This document shows, in pieces, positions 1-7,139 of a DNA stretch of 32,960 nt; position 1 is the stretch's first letter, and every line of letters starts with the position of its first letter. Below the pieces are notes generated by a model. The model searched no databases. It was not told the DNA's origin and was given only the letters and a program-made list of their open reading frames with translations. Source of the stretch: CAYVUV01 sp964455095 (GTDB taxonomy: Bacteria > Desulfobacterota > Binatia > HRBIN30 > CADEER01); contig CAYVUV010000066.1 in the NCBI GenBank assembly GCA_964455095.1, positions 1 through 32,960 of the forward strand, written 5' to 3'. Made by a program: the position numbers and the translations under genes.

Positions 1-16
1 TGAAGCCAAACGCGGG

Positions 17-988
17 CTAGGCCTGGGATCTCGAGGCCCCCGCCATCCACGCGTACGTGCGCCCGAGGCCCTCGGCCAGCCCGACGCGCGGCTGCCAACC
101 GAGCAGGAGGCCCGCCTTGTCGACGTTGCCGACCCGGAAGCTGCCCGCCGTCCAGTCGGCCGCCTCGTACACCGGCGCCCGCGCGCTGCCGGCGACCTTC
201 TGCATGGTGGCGACGAGGTGGTTGACGCTGGTCGCCATACCGCTGCCGATGTTGAAGACCTCACCGCTCACCTCGCGCTCGAGAGCGGCGATGGTCGCCT
301 CCACCGCGTCGTCGACGAAGACGTAGTCGAGCGTCTGCTCGCCGTCGCCGTAGATCACCGGCGGCTCGCCGCGCAGCAGGCGTTCGAAGTTCTTCACGAT
401 GACCGACTTGTAACCCATGCCGGCGAACTGGCGCGGACCGTAGACGAACAGAAACCGGATGACGTTGTAGTCGACGCCGTGCGCCGTGTTGAAGTGGCCG
501 AGCAGATGCTCGCCGGCGAGCTTGGAGATGCCGTACACCGTGCGCGGCTGCGGCAGCTCGTCCTCGACGAACGGTGCGCCGCGCAGCCGACCGTAGGCGT
601 AGAGCGACGAGGTGAAGACGATCTTCTCGACCCCCGCCGCGACCGCGGTGTCGAACAGCGTGTGCGTGCCCTCGATGTTGCTGCGCAGCACCTGCACCGG
701 ACTGTCCTTCGACTGGTTGTGCTTCTCCGCCGCCAGGTGGAACAGGTAGCGCACCTCGCGCATGGGCGTGGCGAGATCCGCCGCGGAGTCGGTACCGAGC
801 GTGAACGGCACCACTTCGACCGCCTGCGACAGGGTGCCGAGGTTCGCCCGGTCGCCGTAGCGCAGACTATCGATGACCACGATGCGCCGCACGCCGCGCT
901 CGAGCAGCCGGCGCACCAGATGCGAGCCGATGAACCCGCACCCACCGGTGACCATCACCGTGCTTCCCGCCAGTTCCACGCGGGTCAT
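17..988 (-). CDS. NAD-dependent epimerase/dehydratase (UDP-sugar 4-epimerase-like)
   Basis: Extended short-chain dehydrogenase of 323 residues, a usual length for UDP-glucose/GlcNAc 4-epimerase and dTDP-glucose dehydratase relatives. The Rossmann fold opens with TGGCGFIG (residues 14-21, GxxGxxG), followed by Asp40 at the end of beta-2, as expected for NAD(H) binding. The catalytic set is visible as TSS (126-128) and YGISK (Tyr152, Lys156). No signal peptide; cytosolic. It probably interconverts or modifies a nucleotide-linked sugar for surface glycans, but the exact substrate cannot be read from sequence. It starts at ATG 988. It is transcribed in the same direction as the response regulator upstream, but an inverted repeat lies in the 146-bp gap, so it may form its own unit. 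Family confident, substrate unknown. Confidence 0.9.
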   Translation of the reverse strand: MTRVELAGSTVMVTGGCGFIGSHLVRRLLERGVRRIVVIDSLRYGDRANLGTLSQAVEVVPFTLGTDSAADLATPMREVRYLFHLAAEKHNQSKDSPVQVLRSNIEGTHTLFDTAVAAGVEKIVFTSSLYAYGRLRGAPFVEDELPQPRTVYGISKLAGEHLLGHFNTAHGVDYNVIRFLFVYGPRQFAGMGYKSVIVKNFERLLRGEPPVIYGDGEQTLDYVFVDDAVEATIAALEREVSGEVFNIGSGMATSVNHLVATMQKVAGSARAPVYEAADWTAGSFRVGNVDKAGLLLGWQPRVGLAEGLGRTYAWMAGASRSQA

Positions 989-1039
989 TTACACCACCGC
1001 GCGGCCGCGAACCACTGGGCCTAAACCAACTAAAGTACA

Positions 1040-1115
1040 CTCACCACGAAGGGCACGAAGGAGAAAATCCATTCAAAGGCTTTTACTTCGTGACCTTCGT
1101 GCTCTTCGTGGTGAG
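1040..1115. repeat. Inverted repeat with 22-bp arms, CACGAAGG type
   Basis: The arms at 1040-1061 and 1094-1115 are reverse complements with a single mismatch over 22 bases, separated by 32 bases. The core word is CACCACGAAG plus GCACGAAGG. The repeat lies between the 3' end of the response regulator and the 5' end of the epimerase, so its transcript could fold into a strong hairpin and act as a terminator or processing site. A diverged relative with the same CACGAA words lies at 18642-18745, which marks it as one copy of a dispersed family. Confidence 0.85.
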
Positions 1116-1134
1116 CTTTCTTCCCGCGCCCACT

Positions 1135-1527
1135 TCAACTAGGACCCGCGCCGAGCAGACTTTTCAGACAGGCCGCCAACTCCTGCCAATTGAACGGCTT
1201 GGTGAAATACGCATCCGCCCCAGCCCCGAGACCGCGAGCGCGGTTCTCGTCCTCCTCGAGCGCCGTCACGATGACGATCGGCAGCGAGGCGGTGGCGGGA
1301 TCGGCGCGCAGCCTGGCGCACAGCGTGAAGCCGTCGAGCTTGGGCATCATCACATCAGTAATGACGACGTCGGGATGCACCGTCGCCACCAGCGCCAACG
1401 CCTCGGCCCCGTCGCACGCCGCGGTGATCTCGAACGCCAGCGCCCCCTTACTCAGCGCGCGGCGCAACAACGCGCGTGCGTCCTCGTCGTCATCGACGAT
1501 CAGGGCTCGATACACTGGAGGTGCCAT
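1135..1527 (-). CDS. Single-domain response regulator (CheY-like receiver)
   Basis: 130-residue receiver domain with no output domain. The acidic pocket is VDDDED (residues 11-16), the phospho-acceptor is Asp58 in ITDVMMPKLDG, the switch Thr is Thr88 in VIVTALEE, and the conserved Lys is Lys110 in YFTKPF. All the residues required for phosphotransfer are present. I choose ATG 1527 because the receiver fold begins immediately after it; the open frame runs further upstream only through repeat DNA. No histidine kinase is adjacent, so it is an orphan regulator whose partner lies elsewhere. It could work as a phosphate shuttle or a CheY/DivK-type signalling protein. Confidence 0.93.
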   Translation of the reverse strand: MAPPVYRALIVDDDEDARALLRRALSKGALAFEITAACDGAEALALVATVHPDVVITDVMMPKLDGFTLCARLRADPATASLPIVIVTALEEDENRARGLGAGADAYFTKPFNWQELAACLKSLLGAGPS

Positions 1528-1650
1528 GCGCGGTGTGAGACGTCGCCGATGCCGGCGGCGCGTTTGAAATATCGCTGCCATGTGAATGCCAGATCCGCGG
1601 GGTCGCTGTCGAACCCCGCGTCTCACTGACGGTAGGGCTTCCGAATCCGG

Positions 1651-1772
1651 GCCTCTTCCCCCTCGACGGGGGAAGATTGAGATGGGGGTGATCAAACGCT
1701 CCGCCTCCACTGCCTCTTCCCCCTCGACGGGGGAAGATGGAGATGGGGGTGATCAAACGCTCCGCGTCCACC
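1651..1772. repeat. Tandem 61-bp repeat, two copies, each with a GC hairpin
   Basis: Two head-to-tail copies (1651-1711 and 1712-1772) differ at only a few bases. Each holds the palindrome CTTCCCCC-TCGAC-GGGGGAAG (8-bp stem, 5-base loop), followed by the same GATGGGGGTGATCAAACGC stretch. The pair sits in the 341-bp divergent gap between the response regulator (minus) and the sulfotransferase (plus), so it may lie within both promoter regions. No other gene is seen in this gap. Confidence 0.9.
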
Positions 1773-1868
1773 GCCCTGTTTATCGCTCGCAGACGAACCC
1801 AGTGCTGCATCCCCGTCCCTACCAGCGTTCCTGTGGCGAAATACGTCCGACTAACCTAAAGACGCCCG

Positions 1869-3122
1869 ATGCCCGGCAACGAGGTCGCCATCAAGCCCCT
1901 CGGCGTGCGCGTGATGAACCGCATCGGCGGCGCCGTGCGCGCGACCGGCCTGCCGTTGTTCAAGCTCGACGCCGCGGCACTGTGCGAACGCGCCGCGCGC
2001 ACCTCGGGCCTGTCCGACTTCGGCGACCCCGCCTTTCGCGCGCCGCTCGAGCTGATCGTCGACGCCTACGAACGCGAAGCGCAGCTCACCGTGCTCGGGC
2101 GCATGATCGCCCGCACCGATCTGCTGCGCCTGCTCGACAACCGCCTGCGCCTCACCGACGCGCTGCGCCGCAACCCGGAGATCACGGCCCGCCCCATCGA
2201 GCGGCCGCTGTTCATCCTCGGACTGCCGCGCACCGGCACCTCGATCCTGCACGAGCTGCTGGCGCAGGATCCGGCCAACCGCGTGCCGATGACCTGGGAA
2301 GTGCATCAGCCCTGGCCGCCACCGACGCGCGCCACCTGGGACACCGACCCGCGCATCGCCGCGGTGGAGAAGCACCTCGCCGGCGTCGACCGCATCATGC
2401 CCGACTTCAAGGCCATGCATCCGATGGGCGCGCTGCTGCCGCAGGAGTGCGTCGCGCTCACGGCGCACGACTTCGCCACCATGATCTTCCACACCACGCA
2501 CAACGTGCCGAGCTATCAGGCCTGGCTCGAACGCGCCGACCTGCGCTGGGTCTACGCCTCGCACCGCCGCCAGCTGCAATACCTTCAATGGAAGTGCCCG
2601 GCCGAGCGCTGGGTGCTGAAATCGCCTGGCCACCTGTGGGCACTCGACGCCCTGCTCGCCATCTACCCAGACGCCCGCATCGTGCAGACGCACCGCGACC
2701 CGCTCAAAGTCATCGCCTCGCTCACCAGCCTGATCACCCAGCTGCGCAGCCTGGCCTCCGACGCCATCGACCCACACACCATCGGCGCAGACTGGACCGT
2801 CCGCCTCGCCGCCGGACTGGAAACCGCGATGCGCGTGCGCGCCGAATCCGGCCTCGACGCGTCGCGCGTCTTCGACCTGCAGTTCCGCGACTTCCTCGGC
2901 CACGAAATCGAAACCATCGCCCGCCTCTACGCCCACTTCGACATGCCCTTCAACGCCGAAGCCGAATCCCGCATGCGCCGCTTCCTCGCCGACCACCCCC
3001 AAACCAAACACGGCGCCCACCGCTACACCCTCGCCGCCGCCGGCCTCGACCCCACCACCGAACGGCGCCGCTACGCGGCCTACGAAGCGCAGTACGGCGT
3101 TGCACGCGAAGATCCGGTTTGA
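1869..3122 (+). CDS. Sulfotransferase family protein (PAPS-dependent)
   Basis: 417-residue cytosolic protein. The 5'-phosphosulfate-binding loop is LPRTGTS (residues 119-125) at the end of the first strand, and a 3'-phosphate-binding region is seen as THRDPLKVIAS in the second half. Together these are the signature of Sulfotransf_3-type enzymes, which transfer sulfate from PAPS to a hydroxyl or amino acceptor such as a glycan, lipid or small molecule. Length fits the family. Start ATG 1869; ATG 1914 (MNRIGG) is a possible alternative. It is monocistronic: divergent from the response regulator and followed at once by the HicA remnant. The acceptor cannot be predicted. A long antisense open frame covering the gene is a GC-bias artefact. 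Confidence 0.88.
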   Translation: MPGNEVAIKPLGVRVMNRIGGAVRATGLPLFKLDAAALCERAARTSGLSDFGDPAFRAPLELIVDAYEREAQLTVLGRMIARTDLLRLLDNRLRLTDALRRNPEITARPIERPLFILGLPRTGTSILHELLAQDPANRVPMTWEVHQPWPPPTRATWDTDPRIAAVEKHLAGVDRIMPDFKAMHPMGALLPQECVALTAHDFATMIFHTTHNVPSYQAWLERADLRWVYASHRRQLQYLQWKCPAERWVLKSPGHLWALDALLAIYPDARIVQTHRDPLKVIASLTSLITQLRSLASDAIDPHTIGADWTVRLAAGLETAMRVRAESGLDASRVFDLQFRDFLGHEIETIARLYAHFDMPFNAEAESRMRRFLADHPQTKHGAHRYTLAAAGLDPTTERRRYAAYEAQYGVAREDPV

Positions 3123-3127
3123 ACTAG

Positions 3128-3266
3128 GTTGTCACTGAGGCCAGCCATCGTCAGTACAAACACGCGACAAAGCCCGGGCGGCTCACCACGGGCATCCGTG
3201 AGACGACATGCCGACGGGAACGCTGGCATCGATCAAGCGACAAGCCGGGCTGGGACGAGGGAAGAA
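3128..3266 (+). pseudogene. hicA: Remnant of HicA mRNA-interferase toxin
   Basis: Two reading frames here match the C-terminal half of HicA. From 3131 one frame gives VTEASHRQYKHATKPGRLTT, carrying the catalytic-His region (SHRQYKH, TKPG). From 3190 the reading must shift to give GHP, an in-frame TGA (3199-3201), then DDMPTGTLASIKRQAGLG, the usual HicA C-terminus. The N-terminal half is absent: a stop sits at 3125-3127 and the sulfotransferase ends at 3122. HicA is a small dsRBD-fold RNase that cleaves mRNA. This copy has a truncation, a frameshift and a nonsense codon, so it is dead. It precedes hicB directly, in the normal hicAB order. Confidence 0.85.
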
Positions 3267-3269
3267 ATC

Positions 3270-3530
3270 ATGACGCGACAATATCTGGTGCGAATCGACA
3301 GGGACGTCGATAGCGACTGGGGCGCTTCGGTTCCCGATCTTCCAGGCTGCGTAGCAATGGGGAAGACCCTCGACGTTGCCTTACGGCGGATCGAGAGCGC
3401 CATCGAGCTGCATCTACGCGGACTGCGGGAGGACGGAATCAAAGTTCCCCCGCCGCGGCAGCGCTCAGTGAGACCGCGTCGCACGCCGAAGCAGGTCAAC
3501 TTCTACGCAACCGTCGAGGTCGCAGCTTAA
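3270..3530 (+). CDS. hicB: HicB-family antitoxin (orphan, partner decayed)
   Basis: 86-residue HicB fold: MTRQYLVRIDRD, then WGASVPDLPGCVAMGKTLDVALRRIESAIELHL, the partial RNase H-like domain that neutralises HicA. The C-terminus is short and basic, and I see no clear HTH or RHH DNA-binding domain. Start ATG 3270 follows GAGGGAAGAA, a fair ribosome site, and excludes the upstream frame that is only HicA remnant. The gene looks intact although its toxin is destroyed, so it is an orphan antitoxin. It might still neutralise HicA toxins encoded elsewhere, or be on its way to decay. Confidence 0.88.
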   Translation: MTRQYLVRIDRDVDSDWGASVPDLPGCVAMGKTLDVALRRIESAIELHLRGLREDGIKVPPPRQRSVRPRRTPKQVNFYATVEVAA

Positions 3531-4444
3531 CCCGACGCGACCAGCACCACGCCCTCCAACGCACACGCGGGAGATTCTCGATGGCGCGGCGTTGAGCGGC
3601 CTTCTGGCCGCACCGGCGGATCGCCTGGAGAACCCGCATGCAGAGCGGATCGAGACTGCGTTCGCGAGCGGTCACCGTGCGCGGGAACCGAAGTAGCGCG
3701 AGGCAGTCACGGCCGGATGACGATCCTTCGTGAAAGAGGTCCAACGGAGTCCGGCGGGCATGCGCCCTACCGGCGCAAAAGGGGACGGGGCGTCGGTGCC
3801 GCGAGACGCCAACGGGACATACGGCACTATTTCGCGGTCGAAATGGGCCGCCTAACCTTCACAAACGCGCTCCGAATTGATCCTAGCGCGATTGATTTCA
3901 ACGGGTTGCACTGGTCCGACCAGGGTCAATACGGCTCAGCGCTAGCTGAAGCTTTGCCGCCGCAGACATCAGGTGCGGCGTGATGAGGGATGATTCCGGC
4001 AGCAACCGCAGCTTCCGCATTTCGTCAACTCGACCTTCAGCGACCCGGAAGCGATCCAGTCGCGACGTATGCTCCGATGCTCCGATTCGAGGAGGCTCGG
4101 CGAACGAGCCGGAGAATCGAAGCGACATCGGCCGACTCGGCCCAACGTCCCTCGCCCCCGAACTCGACTACGAGCCACACCCCCACCGCAGCCCGAGCGT
4201 ACCCCACTCCGACGAGCGCCGGCCATACCCGCACGGTGTGACCGGCCCGCCGCCGAGCTCTCCACCCCTGTCATTTCCCGATGGTAGACCCGGCGAGAGG
4301 GTAGCAAGGTAGTTTCCCGACGGAGTTCGGTAGGAAGGGGTGGACGAAGGAAGGAAAGACGCCTTCTGCTCAGGTCTACATTTGACGTTACCTCCACATA
4401 ACCTGTTGACACGGTTCCGCGCGATCTTCTAGCGTCTCACATAC
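3531..4444. other. 914-bp stretch without a recognisable gene
   Basis: No open frame here gives a family I recognise. Short frames exist on both strands, for example 3717-3983 plus (88 residues) and 4037-4234 minus (65 residues, with a hydrophobic VWPALVGVG start), but none has a convincing ribosome site or domain. Base composition fluctuates, with a less GC-rich patch around 3800-3960. It is most likely degraded coding DNA left by turnover around the toxin-antitoxin remnant. Confidence 0.5.
4406..4433 (+). promoter_or_regulatory. Possible sigma70-type promoter of the cyclase-like gene
   Basis: A perfect -35 hexamer TTGACA lies at 4406-4411. A weak -10 (TCTAGC, 4428-4433) follows at 16 bases. 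Transcription would then start within a few bases of ATG 4445, and no Shine-Dalgarno is seen upstream of that ATG, so a leaderless mRNA is possible. The -10 is poor, hence low confidence. Confidence 0.3.
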
Positions 4445-6019
4445 ATGCACCCCAGCCCGAACGATCGCGATGCCGGCTATCTCCTGATTGCGGACATGGA
4501 GGCATCGACCGACAGCAAATACCGCTTCTACCCCGACGATTCCTATGACCTCGTCATCAGACACAATCGTCAAATTGTGGAGATCTGCGGCAAGTTTAAG
4601 TACACTACAGTGTCTGAGGTTCAAGGTGACGGCGTCCACATCAAATTTGGTCTCGATAAGGGAGACGACTACGCGTTATTTCAGTGCCTCCGCGCCGCTG
4701 CATCAATCATCGATTCCTTTCGGAGATTGCCTGCGCTCGATCTACGCTCAATGGTCACCTACGCCGGGAACCGCAGCGGCCCCCCTGAACCGTTTCGGCT
4801 CAGAACTAAATTGACCATCCACCGGATCGATGACGCCTACCGGTACTCTCTCGAACCATCGACATTCACCACCCCCCTGCATCTGGGGAGAGATCTCGAC
4901 CTGGCATTCCGCCTGTCGAGCATGTCGTTTCGTATGCAGACTCTCGCCTCTCGAAGTGTGATCGATCAACTGCTTAGGCACGCCACCCTGGAGCATCCGT
5001 TTGCGGCCTCAGTGAAAAGCCTGACGGCAGACGAGTTCCTCATCGCAGCTTCCCGACTTCGAGACTTGCCGGGCCACGAATATCGAAGGAGTATTCTCGA
5101 CTATCGCTTCCGGCTTCAGATCGGGAAACAGAAGCCAGTCTACGTGTGGCTCACGGACGCGCGTGCCGTCACTCGCCTCAAAGGCATTCCCCAACCGCAG
5201 GATCTTTTTCTTCTCTCATTCGAGGATCCCAATGCGGCGATCGGCGCCACCCAGCGAAGGAGGCAACACGAGTCCCCGCGCCTTTCGCGGCGCTTTCGAA
5301 TCAAGCTCCGGCAGAACTTTCATGCCGTCGTCATGGTGGGAATCTCGTTGGATCCAGGGCAAAGCGACGATGACGTGCCCCAGGACATCTCCCATTTGGT
5401 GCGTGCTCTCGAGAAAGGCGGACGATACCACCTGGATGCAGAGCTCACCCTGTGCGTGGCGGCCAAGGTTTATGGTGACTTCGATTTCATGTTTCGCGTC
5501 TCATGCGTTGATGACGTCTCACTGCGTCATTTTTTCGAGACGATCCAGAGCGATGAGAGATACAAGGTCGGATCCATCGACATCAGGCAGACGCTGAACG
5601 GTCGGTTTTGGGTAAATCCGGATTACGAGGGCATCCTCGAGCGGTGGGGGACATCCAATGCGAGGAAGCCGGCTTCTAAGGCCGGCGTGGACGACTGCCA
5701 TGTGATTTTGACGTGGTTTGACCGCGACCCGAACCGGGACTTACTTGGCTACTTCGTGAACTACGGGAGTCCCAATGGAAAACGCCTTGATGGAGTTGAT
5801 GTTCTAGAAGCTGGAGAGGTCCTTCATCATCGCCCGTTCTACGCGCTCCTCCTTTGCCGTAGCCTCTCGCGGTACGAGGAGTTCTTTCGTCACGCCCGTA
5901 TCAGCAGTACCACGGCACAGTCGTACATCGCGCTGCCTCCCACGCCGCGGAATGTTCAGTTGCGATATCACCTCGTGGATGGGATATTCATCGCCCCACC
6001 TCGTCTCTCGGAGCAGTGA
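4445..6019 (+). CDS. Cyclase-homology protein with two Lrp/AsnC-like ligand-binding domains
   Basis: 524-residue protein I cannot assign to a named family. Residues 11-160 read like a class III nucleotidyl cyclase domain: LLIADMEAST (metal Asp17) resembles FADIEGST, SEVQGDG (Glu58, metal Asp62) resembles the ETIGD/KTIGD loop, and LGRDLDLAFRL (Asp152, Arg156) resembles GxxVNxAxRL with the conserved Asn replaced by Asp. Residues about 293-385 resemble an Lrp/AsnC RAM domain, with YGDFDFMFRV (343-352) at the usual GxYD position. A second RAM-like unit is suggested at about 417-498 (VLEAGEV, RPFYALLLCRSLSRYEEFF). No helix-turn-helix, membrane segment or signal peptide is visible. It may be a nucleotide or amino-acid sensor, or a degenerate cyclase. 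Its stop abuts a glycoside hydrolase fragment, and its codon use is less GC-rich than its neighbours. Confidence 0.7.
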   Translation: MHPSPNDRDAGYLLIADMEASTDSKYRFYPDDSYDLVIRHNRQIVEICGKFKYTTVSEVQGDGVHIKFGLDKGDDYALFQCLRAAASIIDSFRRLPALDLRSMVTYAGNRSGPPEPFRLRTKLTIHRIDDAYRYSLEPSTFTTPLHLGRDLDLAFRLSSMSFRMQTLASRSVIDQLLRHATLEHPFAASVKSLTADEFLIAASRLRDLPGHEYRRSILDYRFRLQIGKQKPVYVWLTDARAVTRLKGIPQPQDLFLLSFEDPNAAIGATQRRRQHESPRLSRRFRIKLRQNFHAVVMVGISLDPGQSDDDVPQDISHLVRALEKGGRYHLDAELTLCVAAKVYGDFDFMFRVSCVDDVSLRHFFETIQSDERYKVGSIDIRQTLNGRFWVNPDYEGILERWGTSNARKPASKAGVDDCHVILTWFDRDPNRDLLGYFVNYGSPNGKRLDGVDVLEAGEVLHHRPFYALLLCRSLSRYEEFFRHARISSTTAQSYIALPPTPRNVQLRYHLVDGIFIAPPRLSEQ

Positions 6020-6049
6020 AGGGGCGGCGCTCCGTTCCCCGGCAACGCC

Positions 6050-6245
6050 GCGACCTGCTGACAGCACGCGGCGCGGTTGGCCGCGACGAACGGCCGGCGC
6101 GCAGGGACCGGCCTCGGATAGAGGTGCACGGAGTAGAGATCGACCGCCTGCGCTATCACGGCCGGATCGAACGCGCCGACGGTGATCTAGTGATGCGGAT
6201 CTTCCTGCCGGATCGACGTGGCGAGCCGCAGCACCCACTGACGGC
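6050..6245 (-). pseudogene. Fragment of glycoside hydrolase gene (C-terminal part)
   Basis: On the minus strand this stretch aligns along its length with 13245-13440 of the intact glycoside hydrolase at 12951-14216, at roughly four matching bases in five by eye. Shared words include AGGTGCACGGAGTAGA and GGATCGAACGCGCCGACGG. Frameshifts and loss of both ends leave no usable reading frame. It starts within about 30 bases of the stop of the cyclase-like gene, which may mark a recombination or insertion joint. Confidence 0.85.
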
Positions 6246-6785
6246 CACCGGAACGTAGGTACTTTTCGCTCGCAACTCTGTATGCCACCACATATATCGT
6301 AGTCCGGCTACCTTTCAGGCATTGGAGTAGGTCAGAGGGGACGCTCTTAGCTTTTTAGCTTCCCGCGTCGGCCCCATGGAGGGAGTCGTGAAACTGGCGG
6401 TCGGCTCCGGCGCGGCGGCGGCATCGACGGCGGGTCGAACGGCGCCGTGCCCATCCGTCGATAGCCGCGGCGGCGGACCGTCTCGACGAAGCTCGGCTTT
6501 GGCTGGCGCGAGGGGAACAGCACATCACCGATCGCGCGGCCTTCGCCGGCTTGACGTCCCCCTCAGCGCGCAAGCAAACTCGCGAAGCATCGAGACCGAA
6601 ACATGCGAACAGCACCACTCACAGTTGCCGCGCGCCAGCTTGGTTCAACAAGCCGCTGCGGCCGACGCGGGCCGCGAAGCCACCGGTCTACGGGAAGCGC
6701 CGGCGGGTCGGCGAGGGCGGCAGAGAGCGCTCTGTTCGCAATCACGAAGCGAGGCGGTCATGCCGATCTTGTCCATGGAGGACCG
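6246..6785. other. 540-bp stretch without an intact gene
   Basis: Contains one copy of the GACGCTC repeat (6330-6369) and, on the plus strand near 6645-6720, a stretch that would encode NKPLRPTRAAKPPVYGKR, a peptide type I recall as a recurrent spurious product of dispersed repeats. A tiny frame MPILSMEDR (6760-6789) overlaps the DUF2442 start; it resembles the N-terminus of DUF4160 proteins, the usual upstream partner of DUF2442, and may be what is left of one. Nothing else is recognisable. Confidence 0.45.
6330..6369 (+). repeat. Dispersed GTCAGAGG-GACGCTC repeat, copy A
   Basis: GGTCAGAGGGGACGCTCTTA followed by two AGCT-containing T-rich words and closed by GCGTC. GACGC and GCGTC can pair across the 20-base interior to form a hairpin. 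Related copies lie at 12925-12966 and 15878-15906. The form resembles REP sequences that accompany Y1-type (RAYT) transposases in other genomes; no such transposase is in this window. Confidence 0.65.
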
Positions 6786-7079
6786 ATGAATCCACACGTC
6801 AAATCCATCCGAGCCTTGGACGACTACGAGCTCGAGGTTTCCTTTGACAATGGCGAGTGTCGGCGATTCGACGTCAAGCCGTATCTGAACCGCGGGGTTT
6901 TCGTACGCCTGCGCGATCACGCCGTTTTTCAGGCACCCCGCGTCGTCGCGGGCTCGGTCGAGTGGCCCCATGGACTCGATCTCAGCTACGACACGCTCTA
7001 CCTCGAAGGCAAACCGATCAGCGCTCCAAAGGCTGCAGAAGGGGCTCCGCCCGATGCGCGGAAGGACGCGCGCGGGTAA
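6786..7079 (+). CDS. DUF2442 domain protein
   Basis: 97-residue protein. Residues 1-75 show the DUF2442 pattern: HVKSIRALDDYELEVSFDNG, then RRFDVKPYL, RGVFVRLRD, VEWPHGLDLSYDTLYLEG. Family members are small, cytosolic, and usually encoded next to DUF4160 or other toxin-antitoxin-like proteins; their function is not settled. Start ATG 6786 follows GGAGG at 6778, a good ribosome site. The last about 18 residues (PKAAEGAPPDARKDARG) are not part of the domain. The DNA encoding them is nearly repeated at 14328-14377 outside any gene, so the tail seems to come from a dispersed repeat captured into the frame. Confidence 0.85.
   Translation: MNPHVKSIRALDDYELEVSFDNGECRRFDVKPYLNRGVFVRLRDHAVFQAPRVVAGSVEWPHGLDLSYDTLYLEGKPISAPKAAEGAPPDARKDARG
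7026..7077 (+). repeat. Short dispersed module, copy 1 (forms tail of DUF2442 gene)
   Basis: About 50 bases beginning CCAAAGGCTGCAGAAGGGGC match 14328-14377 at most positions and in the same reading phase, giving PKAAEGAPP in both. Here it encodes the C-terminal tail of the DUF2442 protein. Confidence 0.75.
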
Positions 7080-7139
7080 CCATCGGGCGTTCGGCGTGGC
7101 AGGGGGATGCAGGGCCCCCTTGCCGATTGAAAGACACCG

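Noticed and set aside
1651..1772. A CRISPR array
   Set aside because: Only two copies head to tail with no unique spacers; no cas genes nearby.
1851..3020. Long open frame antisense to the sulfotransferase
   Set aside because: A shadow of GC-rich codons; it shows no domain, while the plus strand has clear sulfotransferase motifs.
3717..3983. An 88-codon plus-strand gene
   Set aside because: No ribosome site, no recognisable domain, and composition unlike a GC3-biased gene.
5804..6238. A 144-codon minus-strand gene over the end of the cyclase-like gene
   Set aside because: Its sequence comes from the decayed glycoside hydrolase fragment read out of frame and runs into the real gene.
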